Positions 45,425 to 54,677 of a stretch of 64,000 nt of DNA are shown piece by piece. The notes below the pieces were generated by a model. It saw only the letters and a list, made by a program, of their open reading frames with translations, had not been told where the DNA came from and ran no database searches. Each line of letters begins with the position of its first letter. Position 1 is the stretch's first letter. The stretch comes from Prorocentrum cordatum (Eukaryota; Sar; Dinophyceae; Prorocentrales; Prorocentraceae): assembly GCA_963575745.1 (NCBI GenBank), contig CAUYUJ010008557.1:186001-250000 (forward strand), read 5' to 3'. The translations under genes and the position numbers were made by a program.

Positions 45425-46062
45425 CCCGCGCGTGGGTCACAGATCCAGATCCTAAGCGCGGTGCTCAGTGGTTGAAGAAATTGCCTGAATCCACCAATCC
45501 TGGAATTCATCCTGGACGTTGGTTCAACATGAATCAAGCTCACCGCCGGCAGGCCGTCGAACAATACATGGCCGAGGAGAGAGGATTCTTTGGTATAGAC
45601 GATCCTGGTCCTTGTCTTGGCCTCCTGCGTGATATAGGCTTGGATGTGGATGATCCGCCCGCTCCGCCCGAGCCCGCAGTGGCCCAGCCACCTGCGGTCC
45701 GTCCAATCTCTGAGGAGACCGCTGCCTATCTTGCGGCGCATCCAAAGGCGAGACTAGCCGCGCCGTGGGTTGCTGAGAGATTCCGTTGTTTGGCGGCACT
45801 CGGCGGCCAAGCCGCAGCTGTAGCTACCGAATCCTCTGAGGAGGGTAATTCCGACGAGTATCTTTCGGATGATGAGGATGTTCGGTGGAAGCAAACATGG
45901 CGCGGTGGTGCCATAGCACGTGACGGTGTCCCCTCCGGCCCAGCCGGTAGGGGCCCGTTCTCCGATGATGAATCTGAGGTGACACAAGAGGCCAGCCTGA
46001 TCTCGAGTCCGGCGGCCGCCGCCTCGCGGCGAAGCGTGCCTCGGATGCCGTTGCAAAATTGA
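45394..46062 (+). pseudogene. Copia pol linker between integrase and RT
   Basis: DYVPVTRAWVTDPDPKRGAQ, FNMNQAHRRQAVEQYMAEER and an acidic Ser/Pro-rich stretch. No catalytic motif. It ends with TGA at 46060-46062, beyond which the same frame continues into RT. Hairpin-family copies lie at 45800-45825 and 45929-45954. Confidence 0.6.
45929..45954 (+). repeat. 26-nt hairpin family, copy
   Basis: Arms TCCCCTC and TAGGGGC pair 5 of 7 around CGGC-CCA-GCCG; the bulge is G. Confidence 0.7.
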
Positions 46063-46071
46063 TCGGCCCCA

Positions 46072-47713
46072 ATGCCTAGTCACCGTGAGAAAGAGAGATT
46101 CGATTTGGATTACTTATACAACCCTTTTACTGATCTCATCTCAGTTGTTGACGAACCCTTCCAACTTCCCGGCGATTGGCAACATGCTAAGATTGATGCT
46201 GCTGTAGCTCGCTCTGTTTCCACAGATGAGGCCAAGGCTAATCAAGATGCCCAGGCCGCTCTCAGAAAGGAATGGGACATATTGCGAGATATGCGCACAT
46301 GGAATGAGAAATGGGTTACATAATATTCCGATGTTGTTGCGGAACTTAACGGACAGACCGCGCGCGTTGGTCGTCTCTTCGCACTTTGTTTCAAGAACTT
46401 TCCAGCAGTCCTGCTACAATGCAGGCCAGTAAAGCAGCTGATACTTACGGGCTCTTCGAAGGCCATAGTTTTGAACAAGCCGACGTCCGCCAGGCCTACA
46501 CCCAGTCAACATTGGGTGGTACTCCAACGTGGATCTTCCTACCCCGTGATCAGTGGCCCAAGGAATGGTCGCATATGCGCAATCCCGCATGCCCGTTGGT
46601 TTCATCTTTATATGGACATCCTGATTCAAGGGGATATTGGGAGCAAACGTGCGAAGGGCATGTTACGGGGAAAGGAATTGTAAAATGTAGCCCGTGGCGC
46701 AGCTGCGATTTTCATAAAGAGTTGCAGCGGTTCTTGATAATTTACGTTGATGATTTTAGCTGTCTGGTCCCGCAGACAAGCTAGCCGAAGGTTGGAGGTT
46801 GTTACAACCCCCCTCTGACAATTGCCCGACAGGCATAGAAATATACCCTCCGACCGCAGTCGGACGATATTTGGGCTGTGAACATCGACTGTCTACACAG
46901 TTTGTTGAGTGGCAAGGTGAGTTGCCCACGGTCTTGGACCCGCCGCCTCCTAAAGTCAAAAAGAACGCCTCCGTCCCAGACGAGAGTAGCGAGGAGGAAA
47001 CGGGGGGTGAATCGGCGGCTCAGCCGCCCGAGCCATACCAACCGAGAGAACCCAAACAGGCCAGAGTCATAGCATACGACGTGACTGAATTCTTCGAATC
47101 CTGTGTCACTTTATATGCACAACTCACAGATACTGATCCGGCTACTTATCCCGCTGCGGGTACCCCGTTTGGGCCAGAGCCCGTCGATCTCGAGGATGGC
47201 CGAGGCGGCCCTAGAGGTGAAGTTTGCTCTCCTGCGGAGGAAGCAATCGCCTCCGCGTTACATATCAAAGTTGACGTTGGGCCCCCAGATCAAGAAATTG
47301 TTGTTCACGGCCTTGATGCCGCAGCGGCCAGCCCCAATGACCCGGGGCCGCCGACCCAGTCGGGCGTGCTCCAGCCAGTCGCGGCGAAAGTCTCGATGAA
47401 GATCTTTTGCGGTGCGAGAGTGGCTCGATGCGACCTGCTCCGCGCCGCGTGCCACGCGGCCAGTTGCATTGCCAAATGGACAGAGCAACAAGACATGGAC
47501 CTCTTCCGCCTCATTTGTTACAGCAAGTGTACCTCTCATTGCCGCATGTATTCGTGGGTAGGTGATAGAATGGAGGACGTCTTGTTGAAGCAATACTCTG
47601 ACGCGGACCTGGCCAGTGACATCCGAACACATAGGAGCACGAGCGCCAGTTATCAAGCAATGCGCGGCCCATGCGCTCGAGCTGGGCAGTCTATAGGATC
47701 GCATGACCCTTGA
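46072..47713 (+). pseudogene. Copia reverse transcriptase and start of RNase H
   Basis: Segment 1 (46072-46323) has AALRKEWDILRDMRTWNEKW, the copia RT entry, ending in TAA (46321-46323) with open sequence beyond. After a deletion or frame change near 46385 (part of the finger region is missing) comes PATMQASKAADTYGLFEGHS, then FEQADVRQAYTQSTLGGTPT (RT motif A, A-D..QAY), SSLYGHPDSRGYWEQTCEGH (motif B) and FLIIYVDDFSCL (motif C, YVDD intact). Segment 3 (46799-47713) holds AVGRYLGCEH, a disordered insert, and the beginning of RNase H: SCIAKWTEQQDMDLFRLICY and LKQYSDADLASDI with the first catalytic Asp. Confidence 0.82.
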
Positions 47714-48107
47714 GGCAGAGATTGTGGCTGCTGACCTTGCTCTGCGAAAAGAGCTGCTTGCAGCCCTTCCGCTTTGGGAAATATTGCTTGGAAGAGAGAT
47801 ACGTTGTTTGTTTTTAGAGGACAACCAGGCGGCATGCAAGGTCAGTAAAGCGAGAGGGTCCGCGAAGCTTATGCACCTACCGCGAACTCATCGCATCGAT
47901 GCTGCAGCTGCGTCTGAACAGTTTTCTCGAGGTATCGTTGAGCTTCAGCACGAACGGACTCAAAACGAAGCTGCCGACATTGGAACGAAGAGGTTCACAG
48001 ACCCTTTGGCATGGGTTAAAGTATTATATCGCGTCAGCGTTGTGACTCCCAAATTTTGGACCGCCAAGCGGTGCCAATATTATTTAGATTCGACGTTTTC
48101 AGACTGA
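47703..48107 (+). pseudogene. Copia RNase H, C-terminal part
   Basis: MTLEAEIVAADLALRKELL holds the RNase H Glu (EAE), LFLEDNQAACKVSKARGSAK the second Asp (EDNQA), and LQHERTQNEAADIGTKRFTD the closing H/AD..TK.F motif of copia RNase H. It joins the previous frame by a frame change near 47690. The frame ends at TGA 48105-48107; classic copia elements would reach their 3' LTR soon after this point, but here a further 12 kb follows. Confidence 0.82.
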
Positions 48108-48177
48108 CTTCCCCTGAAACCCGGGGGGATTCTGAAGCCCCGCGGAGAGGAGAGGAGTTGTTGTACCTAGCAAAAAG

Positions 48178-48846
48178 ATGAACAAGAAAAAGAAGCGCCC
48201 CAACATGGGTGAGCCCGTTGTGCATTCTTCAGAACCCATAAATACCCCGGCGGCACCTGACGGCGCCCATCGCCCCGCTGCTACCGAGGCTGCCCCCGGC
48301 CAAGCCGTGGTGGCGAACGCCCCCGGCCATGCTGCGGAGGCGAATGCGCCCGGCCAAGCCGTGGAAGCATGTGCAACCGCTCCTGTTACGACCGAAGAAG
48401 GTTCCAGGAAAAGTTCCGATGCACCCAGGTCGATGGAAGAGATCGAGATGAGAGCAATGTTTGAAATAACCGACAGAAGAACCGAATATGATGATACATC
48501 GAAGGTGTTAAATGAGATGTGCGAAGAACGATCGAGCGCTGAGCCAGTTAAGATCGGGCAAGACATGCTCGGATACAACCTCATTATTCCGCACCTTCCG
48601 CCTGCTGCTGTTGCTAACTTCCAGGATAGGAGGGATCAATGGACACAGCGCGGACAGAGCCTTAAACGATGGCACTTTGTTCCCAGACTTGTCACGTTTA
48701 TACCAGCAAATACCGATTGCCCGATTGACCCAGATTGGTTAGATGATAGGCGTCGCACTTATGCCATCAATACCCAACATGGTTTGATTATAGACCGTGC
48801 GGGTAGTTGGCGCGACGAGGATAGTAAATATCATCACCCCTTTTGA
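48178..48846 (+). CDS. First cargo ORF: linker with hairpins, start of methyltransferase-like protein
   Basis: A basic start (MNKKKKRPNMGEPVV), then an Ala/Pro-rich linker with three hairpin-family copies (48290-48370) translated as PGQAV, PGHAA and PGQAV, then an ordered part (MEEIEMRAMFEITDRRTEYD, DQWTQRGQSLKRWHFVPRLV). It flows, after a frame change near 48845, into a Trp-rich segment (WTGWAEFWIWEDCAP) and the methyltransferase-like core, so it is probably the N-terminal part of that protein. Confidence 0.5.
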   Translation: MNKKKKRPNMGEPVVHSSEPINTPAAPDGAHRPAATEAAPGQAVVANAPGHAAEANAPGQAVEACATAPVTTEEGSRKSSDAPRSMEEIEMRAMFEITDRRTEYDDTSKVLNEMCEERSSAEPVKIGQDMLGYNLIIPHLPPAAVANFQDRRDQWTQRGQSLKRWHFVPRLVTFIPANTDCPIDPDWLDDRRRTYAINTQHGLIIDRAGSWRDEDSKYHHPF

Positions 48847-49620
48847 GCGGAATCCGAATGGCGATTCCAGCGATGGCGACTATCACCCAAGTAGATGGAC
48901 CGGCTGGGCGGAATTCTGGATCTGGGAAGATTGTGCTCCGGCCACCCAGTGGACCGGGGACCGACTCTTCTTAGAATATTGCTGTGGCCTCAGAGCAGGA
49001 TCGGAAACCCCAACATGTTTTCGATGATTCGTGTAAGGTAATTCGATTCACGGAGATGGAAGACATGAGGACTGACGAGGGACGAAGGTTGGCTCTGAAT
49101 GACATAAAGACGTTCAAAGGAAAACACATCACGTTATGGGTCTCTATGCCCTGTACCGGACGTTCCCCTTGGCAATGCGTGAACGAAGCCTATTATTTTT
49201 CGTATTGGAAACCATAGGGCGATGCGTAGGCTTCGAGGCATTAGGACAGACTTCAGATATCTGTTTTGTAATTTTCGCGAGATTGCCCGTGCTGTGCACA
49301 ATGCGGGGGGTACTGTATGCCTTGAGTGGCCAACTCAGTGTAACTATTGGATGGGGTCCCCAGGTGAAAGAGTTCATGAGAGAGTTGGAGTTTGTCAAAA
49401 CGGCTTTGCATGGGTGTGCGTACGGATTAAGGGACAGCAAGGGAAATTTCATGAAAAAGCTTTGGACGATTGCATCCACGTCTCCCGACGTGACGGAGGG
49501 ACTCGAGCGCAGGTGCGATGGCACGCATGAGCATGTTGAGGCCAGAGGACGGGAGTGCAAGTCAGCAGAAGATTACACGGATGCCTTTGCCAAGCAGGTC
49601 CACATTGTTGTTGCTCGTGC
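48847..49620 (+). pseudogene. C5-methyltransferase-like core, frame-shifted
   Basis: Four frames must be read in turn. DRLFLEYCCGLRAGSE (48959-49005) is the motif I-like SAM site. CKVIRFTEMEDM and KHITLWVSMPCTGRSPWQCV (49119-49178) give the motif IV-like Pro-Cys. AVHNAGGTVCLEWPTQCNYW (49291-49350) corresponds to motif VI (ENV replaced by EWP). EFVKTALHGCAYGLRDSKGN, KLWTIAST and RRCDGTHEHVEARGRECKSA end the domain, which I recognise from a multicopy dinoflagellate family usually with PCTGGSPW. The catalytic Pro-Cys is intact but the frame is broken three times. Its place between RNase H and the right LTR shows it is retrotransposon cargo. Substrate unknown (DNA or RNA cytosine is a guess). Confidence 0.7.
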
Positions 49621-51631
49621 CGCGGAGCGCGTGTTGTCGTCTCGTCGTCGTCTCGTCCCATCCTCTGATTTCGCATGTGCCGCTGCCGTTTTGTCTCCAG
49701 AGCTTGCGCGGGCTGCCCGGCGGCCGGCCCCCCCTCGGACTGCGCGGCCGCCTTGTTGCGGCTGCGCGGGCTCTGCCTGTCGCGGCCCCCGCGCCCCCGA
49801 TCGGTCATCGACCAAACCCATGCGCCAACCGCTGGGAACCCCAGCGGCCAAGCCGTCGGGGGAGGATGTGACTTCGGTTTGCTCGGATGATATCATATAC
49901 GAACTCGCCCCTGAGTCACCTGAGGAGGGGGGCCCCCCGATCGAGCCCAAAGCAAAGGCTCCTTCCAATCCAATTCGAAAGGCAACCCCACCGGCCCAGC
50001 CGAGTGGGGGTGTCTCCCCGCCGGCCAAGCCGGTTGGGGAAGCGGCTGATCCTTGTAGTCCGAGTGATGTCGTGATGAACGTTGACATCGAAATGGGGGC
50101 TGACGTAGAGATTCAGGCAGAAGAGATCGCAGCTCGCAAAAGAGCTGCCGACGCTGCCATTGATGACAGCGAGCCTGCCAAGAGGACAGCCATCCCTTTG
50201 CAGGGGAAATATGGCTCCCGCGAGGAGAAGTCCATCTTCCGTTGCTTTCCTGGCAAGGAAGAATGGCCCCGGCCTAACTATGCCGGGGACATTAGATTCG
50301 CACGCAAACGGGGATGGGGTTGGCGCTTCACGATGTGGAGACATGATATATTGTACAAACGGGACGACCAAGTCGTTAGCGCACTGAAGGCAGATCTAGC
50401 CGACACTTCCCAGGCGATCTTTGAGCGTCTGTTTTCCAGAGTCTCACAAGACCCGTGGATCGTCCATTGGACCACGTTCGACAGAATGGCGACGTGCCGT
50501 TTTGATTTCGCCCCCCCAAAACTTGACCATATTCCTGTATGTACTTTCTTTCAGTCGTACCCTGATGAAATGACGAAGCTGGTCTGTAGGTTGCACGCAA
50601 ACGCACCGGGGGAGACTCGACGCCCCGTCCGAACTCTTGAAAAGGGAGAGGTCGTGGGTCCCACTGTTGGCCCGGCCATTCGGCGGAAGACGGTCCACGG
50701 AGACTTCGTGAGCGTCCCAGTAAGGGACAGCAAGATAGAAGGTGCTCCCGTTTTGTGGATGAACATTTGGGGCCCTTCGCCACGCGCGCCTCCCCGTGGC
50801 AAAGCCGCTGGGGACGGTTGGTGTGCGATATATGCCCTGCCTGTTGTCAACGGCTTATCTTACACGCCAGTGCATGTTGTTGAGGAGGCCCTCGCAGATT
50901 CAACCAGAGCCAATTATTTTGAGACTTCCCCTCAACAGGCCGCGGCCCGGCGAAAGGCAGCACCTTCGTGGGCGCGCCCATGCGACTTTGATGCATGGCT
51001 CGCGAAGGGTGGCCTTGAAGACGGTGCTGACTTGGCTGAAAAGCAGTACCCTCAGCCAGACGCAGAGACTGAGGCTAACCAGCACGACCCAGTCGTTGCT
51101 GGAGAGAGGCCAAATCTGCCTGAAGATCCCGAACAGCGACGCCCTGAGGCGCCCTTAGAGGGCCCTCCTGACCACAGAGAGGATGGCCCTGACCGGGCGC
51201 CGAAAAGGCCACGCTTGGGAGAGGAGATGTCGACCGACCCAGTCGGTTCGGCAAGCCACCGTGCGAACATTGCCATCGAGCATCCTTCGGCCGGATCTGG
51301 CCCACTAAAGTCGCTGGACAATCCTGGAGCTGGTCGGCAGGCGGCCGGCGGATCATCCGCTGGGTCAGCCTTGAGAATCCGACTGCCCCGCCCGGCCAAG
51401 CCGGTGGCGGGGCGGGCGGAGGCTCTCCTTCCGACCCAGCCAGTGGTGGAGGTGCTCCGCCCGGCCCAGGTGGATCTCCCGCTGGACATGCCCCGCCTTC
51501 CGGCAACCCCCCTGGGGGCAGCGGTGGAGGTGGGCCCCCAGATGCGGGGTCGACGGTGTCGGGCTACGAGGGGGATGACCCGCCCTACCTTGGGCGGGGC
51601 CTTTGGAACGCACTCGACTATTATCGGGTGA
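49621..51631 (+). CDS. Cargo ORF: disordered linkers and an unknown ordered domain
   Basis: The open frame continuing from the methyltransferase-like end encodes Pro/Ala linkers with several hairpin copies (49838-49863, 49985-50010, 50015-50040, 51388-51413) and one ordered domain at about 50200-51000: GWRFTMWRHDILYKRDDQVV, LFSRVSQDPWIVHWTTFDRM, RFDFAPPKLDHIPVCTFFQS, WCAIYALPVVNGLSYTPVHV. I do not recognise it. Lys/Arg-rich KRPRLGEEM near 51210 could be a nuclear signal. Confidence 0.6.
49838..49863 (+). repeat. 26-nt hairpin family, copy
   Basis: Arms ACCCCAG and CGGGGGA pair 5 of 7 around CGGC-CAA-GCCG; the bulge is T. Confidence 0.7.
49985..50010 (+). repeat. 26-nt hairpin family, first of a close pair
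   Basis: Arms ACCCCAC and GTGGGGG pair 6 of 7 around CGGC-CCA-GCCG; the bulge is A. The next copy starts 5 nt later. Confidence 0.8.
50015..50040 (+). repeat. 26-nt hairpin family, second of a close pair
   Basis: Arms TCCCCGC and TTGGGGA pair 6 of 7 (one G-T) around CGGC-CAA-GCCG; the bulge is G. Confidence 0.8.
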
Positions 51632-51667
51632 AGGGGGAGTTCGCTGCGAACCCCAAGCCGCCGTCGT

Positions 51668-53575
51668 ATGAATGGGAATCTAAAGCGAACGAGATCCTTC
51701 AGCTTTATTGATATTACAGATCCCCATTTGAAGGCTTGGGCACTCAAGTTGTCGTTCCTTCTGAAGTGCCAGGCTATTACTGAGATTGCCCGCGCGAGTG
51801 GACATTCATGGATTCCTTTCGTTGGCGAAGACATTGCGGGCATGATGGCCAGGAACAAGCCTGTGAAGGACTTTTTCCATTCTTTGTGCTTGATGGATCA
51901 TGGGACATACAAGTTTTGGTCCTGTTCCGTCCATATTGTTTCTGATTCCACGATCTTGTTTCGGAATGCGCCCAAGAAGGTCACGAGCAGTCTTCTCCCT
52001 CAGTCCCATATGCAGGACCACGCACATGGCATTTCACAGAAGATCATGAGTGGATGCATGGCCCCCGGCCTTCGGGAAGTGGCCAGGAACCACAAATGGG
52101 GGGGGCATCAGTACTGCCAGAAAGGGATCCATACGCCGGTGCGTTTCATCTTCTGGAACTTCAATGATATTGTTGGTGGAACCGGCGAATTGAACGGAGT
52201 CGGCTCAGGGGGGAAGCGGCGAGAAAATCCAACAGTGTTCGCTGGGGCCTTCCGAATATTGATAGAGGCGGCGGAGGGTCTTGTGGACGACGCGATCGCT
52301 CGCGCAAAGGATGGAGCGACAGAGATCATGCACGTTGGTGGGGACAACAAATGCTGGAGGTCGACCGGGGCTGGCATCAGCCAGATGTGGGATGACGTTG
52401 CCACCCTCGTCCGGGCTCGAATGAACCGTCGGATTGAAAGCTACAAAGCTGCGGGGACTTTTCCGCGCATCATGATTCTTGACGGTGCGAGTCTTTATCG
52501 CAAATTGCAGCACCCACCAGTGGATTGTTACCACTTTTGGTCTGTCCATAGTCACTATAAGATGGATAGGGATGGACAAATTGTGAATGTGAGAGCGGCC
52601 CAGTTGTGCGCTGAGCACGTGTTTAAGGCTGCTAAACTCGCCGCATTGTTCTTTTGCCAACCCTCCGGCGGTCCAGCCGCTCAGGGGGGCGGCACATCAG
52701 AGAAGACAAGGGCCGAAAGATCCGATGGGTATACTTTGGAGGAGGCTACCATTGATGAGCTAGTCATGCACTGGCAAGACTGGAGCCCTACAGAGGACAA
52801 TGTGCCCAAGTCGGTGCTTAATACTCGCCCGTTCAAAGTAGCCTTGAACCCCGTTGAGTTCCCAGCCGTCCAAGACGGATCTGGGGGCGGGGCGATCCAC
52901 CCCAATTATTACGTTGCATTCCTTGACTTCCTTGAGCGAGGGAACGCGTATAACGACTTTTTCCCGTGGCAAGATGATCATTATTTCTTGCCGCGCGGTC
53001 GGCCCTTTTGTCCGGGAATGCCCCCAAGGGGGCAGCGCCTTCGATTGTCAACCGCAGGAGTGCAAAATGATGAACGCACGCGCCCGGCAGTTGATGAGTT
53101 GAAGAAGGCAGCGCCTGTTGTTGCACCGAGCGGCCCAGCCGTCTCGGGTGACGTTACTGCAGCGCGGGCGGCCCAGCCGCCCCGCGGACCCGTCCTGGCC
53201 CCTGCAAAGGGCGTGCAGGATGCTAAGACACCTGGTGAAGCAGCGGAGGAAGCTCTCCGCACAAAATGCACTGTTGGCCATGCAACCAAGCTCAGCCAAA
53301 AGTATAAGTTCCCACGGCGTTTGAGGTTAGGCGGCGATCCTGATCGCCCTGGAGACTGGGAACAAGATTGGCCTGTGCATCTGGCATACCAGAAAATTAA
53401 GAAGCTGCCTTACAAAAGCGCGTCCGATAAGGAACCAGTTCCTTACGATTTCCTCCGACCATTCACTGTAGCGAGCGGCGAGCTCTACAGACGCATGATG
53501 CCAGCGAATGAGTTCCCAGGGGAGGAACGCCGTGTTGCACGAGTGGCACAAGGGGAAAAACCCGGCTCACAGTAA
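51668..53575 (+). CDS. Cargo ORF of unknown function (635 codons)
   Basis: The longest nearly undamaged cargo frame. Ordered parts: FLLKCQAITEIARASGHSWI, HIVSDSTILFRNAPKKVTSS, GTHTPVRF-like GIHTPVRFIFWNFNDIVGG, DDAIARAKDGATEIMHVGGD, FPRIMILDGASLYRKLQHPP and HPNYYVAFLDFLERGNAYND. The alternation of beta-like ILxLDGxS and helices suggests an alpha/beta enzyme, but I see no catalytic signature I trust. Two hairpin-family copies at about 52663-52690 and 53127-53153 lie in disordered linkers near the C-terminus. It follows the previous frame after only 36 bp in another frame, so both may once have been one polyprotein. Confidence 0.6.
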   Translation: MNGNLKRTRSFSFIDITDPHLKAWALKLSFLLKCQAITEIARASGHSWIPFVGEDIAGMMARNKPVKDFFHSLCLMDHGTYKFWSCSVHIVSDSTILFRNAPKKVTSSLLPQSHMQDHAHGISQKIMSGCMAPGLREVARNHKWGGHQYCQKGIHTPVRFIFWNFNDIVGGTGELNGVGSGGKRRENPTVFAGAFRILIEAAEGLVDDAIARAKDGATEIMHVGGDNKCWRSTGAGISQMWDDVATLVRARMNRRIESYKAAGTFPRIMILDGASLYRKLQHPPVDCYHFWSVHSHYKMDRDGQIVNVRAAQLCAEHVFKAAKLAALFFCQPSGGPAAQGGGTSEKTRAERSDGYTLEEATIDELVMHWQDWSPTEDNVPKSVLNTRPFKVALNPVEFPAVQDGSGGGAIHPNYYVAFLDFLERGNAYNDFFPWQDDHYFLPRGRPFCPGMPPRGQRLRLSTAGVQNDERTRPAVDELKKAAPVVAPSGPAVSGDVTAARAAQPPRGPVLAPAKGVQDAKTPGEAAEEALRTKCTVGHATKLSQKYKFPRRLRLGGDPDRPGDWEQDWPVHLAYQKIKKLPYKSASDKEPVPYDFLRPFTVASGELYRRMMPANEFPGEERRVARVAQGEKPGSQ

Positions 53576-54677
53576 ACAGTTCAACATGATTCAAAGAACG
53601 GCAAATGGCGAGGCGTGGTTGGGTTTTCACATGCTGCAGAAGTCCACGAAGACCCCAGTCTTGGAACCTAATTATTTGGTTCCCAATTGGGCACGTTTCT
53701 TTGTGACTAAGGCAGATCGATCATGTGCGGACCCAAATGCTACTGTTGCTGATCGCCTGAATTGGGCGAAATTGCCAACGACGACTCAAAGGGCGGGCAT
53801 CAATCACTGCGTTCAGCTTACTTTGCCCCTCTATGTAACGGACGAAAAGCTTGGGGGGGTCCAAGGCCCGTCCTCAGGCTGGACCAGACAGTCTCACGGC
53901 ACGTCCGTGGCCGCCCTCCATTCGATTTTGGAGGGCCATCAGTTGCTCACATCCAACCCTCAATATGGAGGGAATATCAAGCAGCACAAAATTGGTGTGT
54001 ATTCTTTTCCGTGCACCAGCAATCCTTCCACTCATGCAACATATTCTGTTGCAGAGGGGACTTTTGGAGACGGCATCTGGGTAACTGCGGAGATCGTTCT
54101 CTATTCAAAGCCCACACTCATCAAGGGAAACCCAGATCAGTTCGTCAGCGAACCATCGGAGATAGTATTGTATAAGCTTCGCCTCTACCATTGGACTCCT
54201 GCGGCGCTTCATGTCACGAATGCCTATGCCTTCTTACAGCATGTCGCTCGACGAAATGAATGGCCCTTGGAGCAAGACTTCGGGGTTGAACGGCGTCGCG
54301 ACAAAGCAAGGGAGGATGCCGCGGACCAAGTCCGGGAGGCACAGAGCCAGTGGGTCCCAAATTTGGGACACATCGCTTGGCAGAAAGATCGAAACCCTTA
54401 CTTTGAGAATGATACTAAATTCGATGATATTTGGCCATGGCTCCAGAAGAATGGAGTCAGGCTCACTAAGATCAATCCGTTGCACAAAGACGAGGCTTCG
54501 GAGGCGCCCAAGACGCTCGTCCGGGATAACGATGAGGAGGCCGAAGCCAAGTCGTCGACGGGCGATCAGCAGCGGGGGCCGACGGCCAAGCCGTCCGGCG
54601 CATCCTTTTCGCTTGGCACCGAGAACTTCCCTCCCACCTTTGGGGCAGCCTGCATCTCATGTTGGGGGGGCGCCTAA
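53508..54677 (+). CDS. Cargo ORF: possible ADP-ribosyltransferase-like fold
   Basis: The open frame overlaps the end of the previous one by 68 bp in a different frame. SHGTSVAALHSILEGHQLL, then GVYSFPCTSNPSTHATYSVA and GDGIWVTAEIVL follow the H-G-T ... G-x-Y-S ... order of the PARP/ART H-Y-E fold, and I recall similar HGT proteins in dinoflagellate mobile elements. The third catalytic residue is not identified, so activity is speculative. The C-terminal half is charged and helical (AREDAADQVREAQSQWVPNL), with a hairpin copy at 54569-54594 in the PTAKPSGAS linker. Confidence 0.5.
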   Translation: MSSQGRNAVLHEWHKGKNPAHSKQFNMIQRTANGEAWLGFHMLQKSTKTPVLEPNYLVPNWARFFVTKADRSCADPNATVADRLNWAKLPTTTQRAGINHCVQLTLPLYVTDEKLGGVQGPSSGWTRQSHGTSVAALHSILEGHQLLTSNPQYGGNIKQHKIGVYSFPCTSNPSTHATYSVAEGTFGDGIWVTAEIVLYSKPTLIKGNPDQFVSEPSEIVLYKLRLYHWTPAALHVTNAYAFLQHVARRNEWPLEQDFGVERRRDKAREDAADQVREAQSQWVPNLGHIAWQKDRNPYFENDTKFDDIWPWLQKNGVRLTKINPLHKDEASEAPKTLVRDNDEEAEAKSSTGDQQRGPTAKPSGASFSLGTENFPPTFGAACISCWGGA

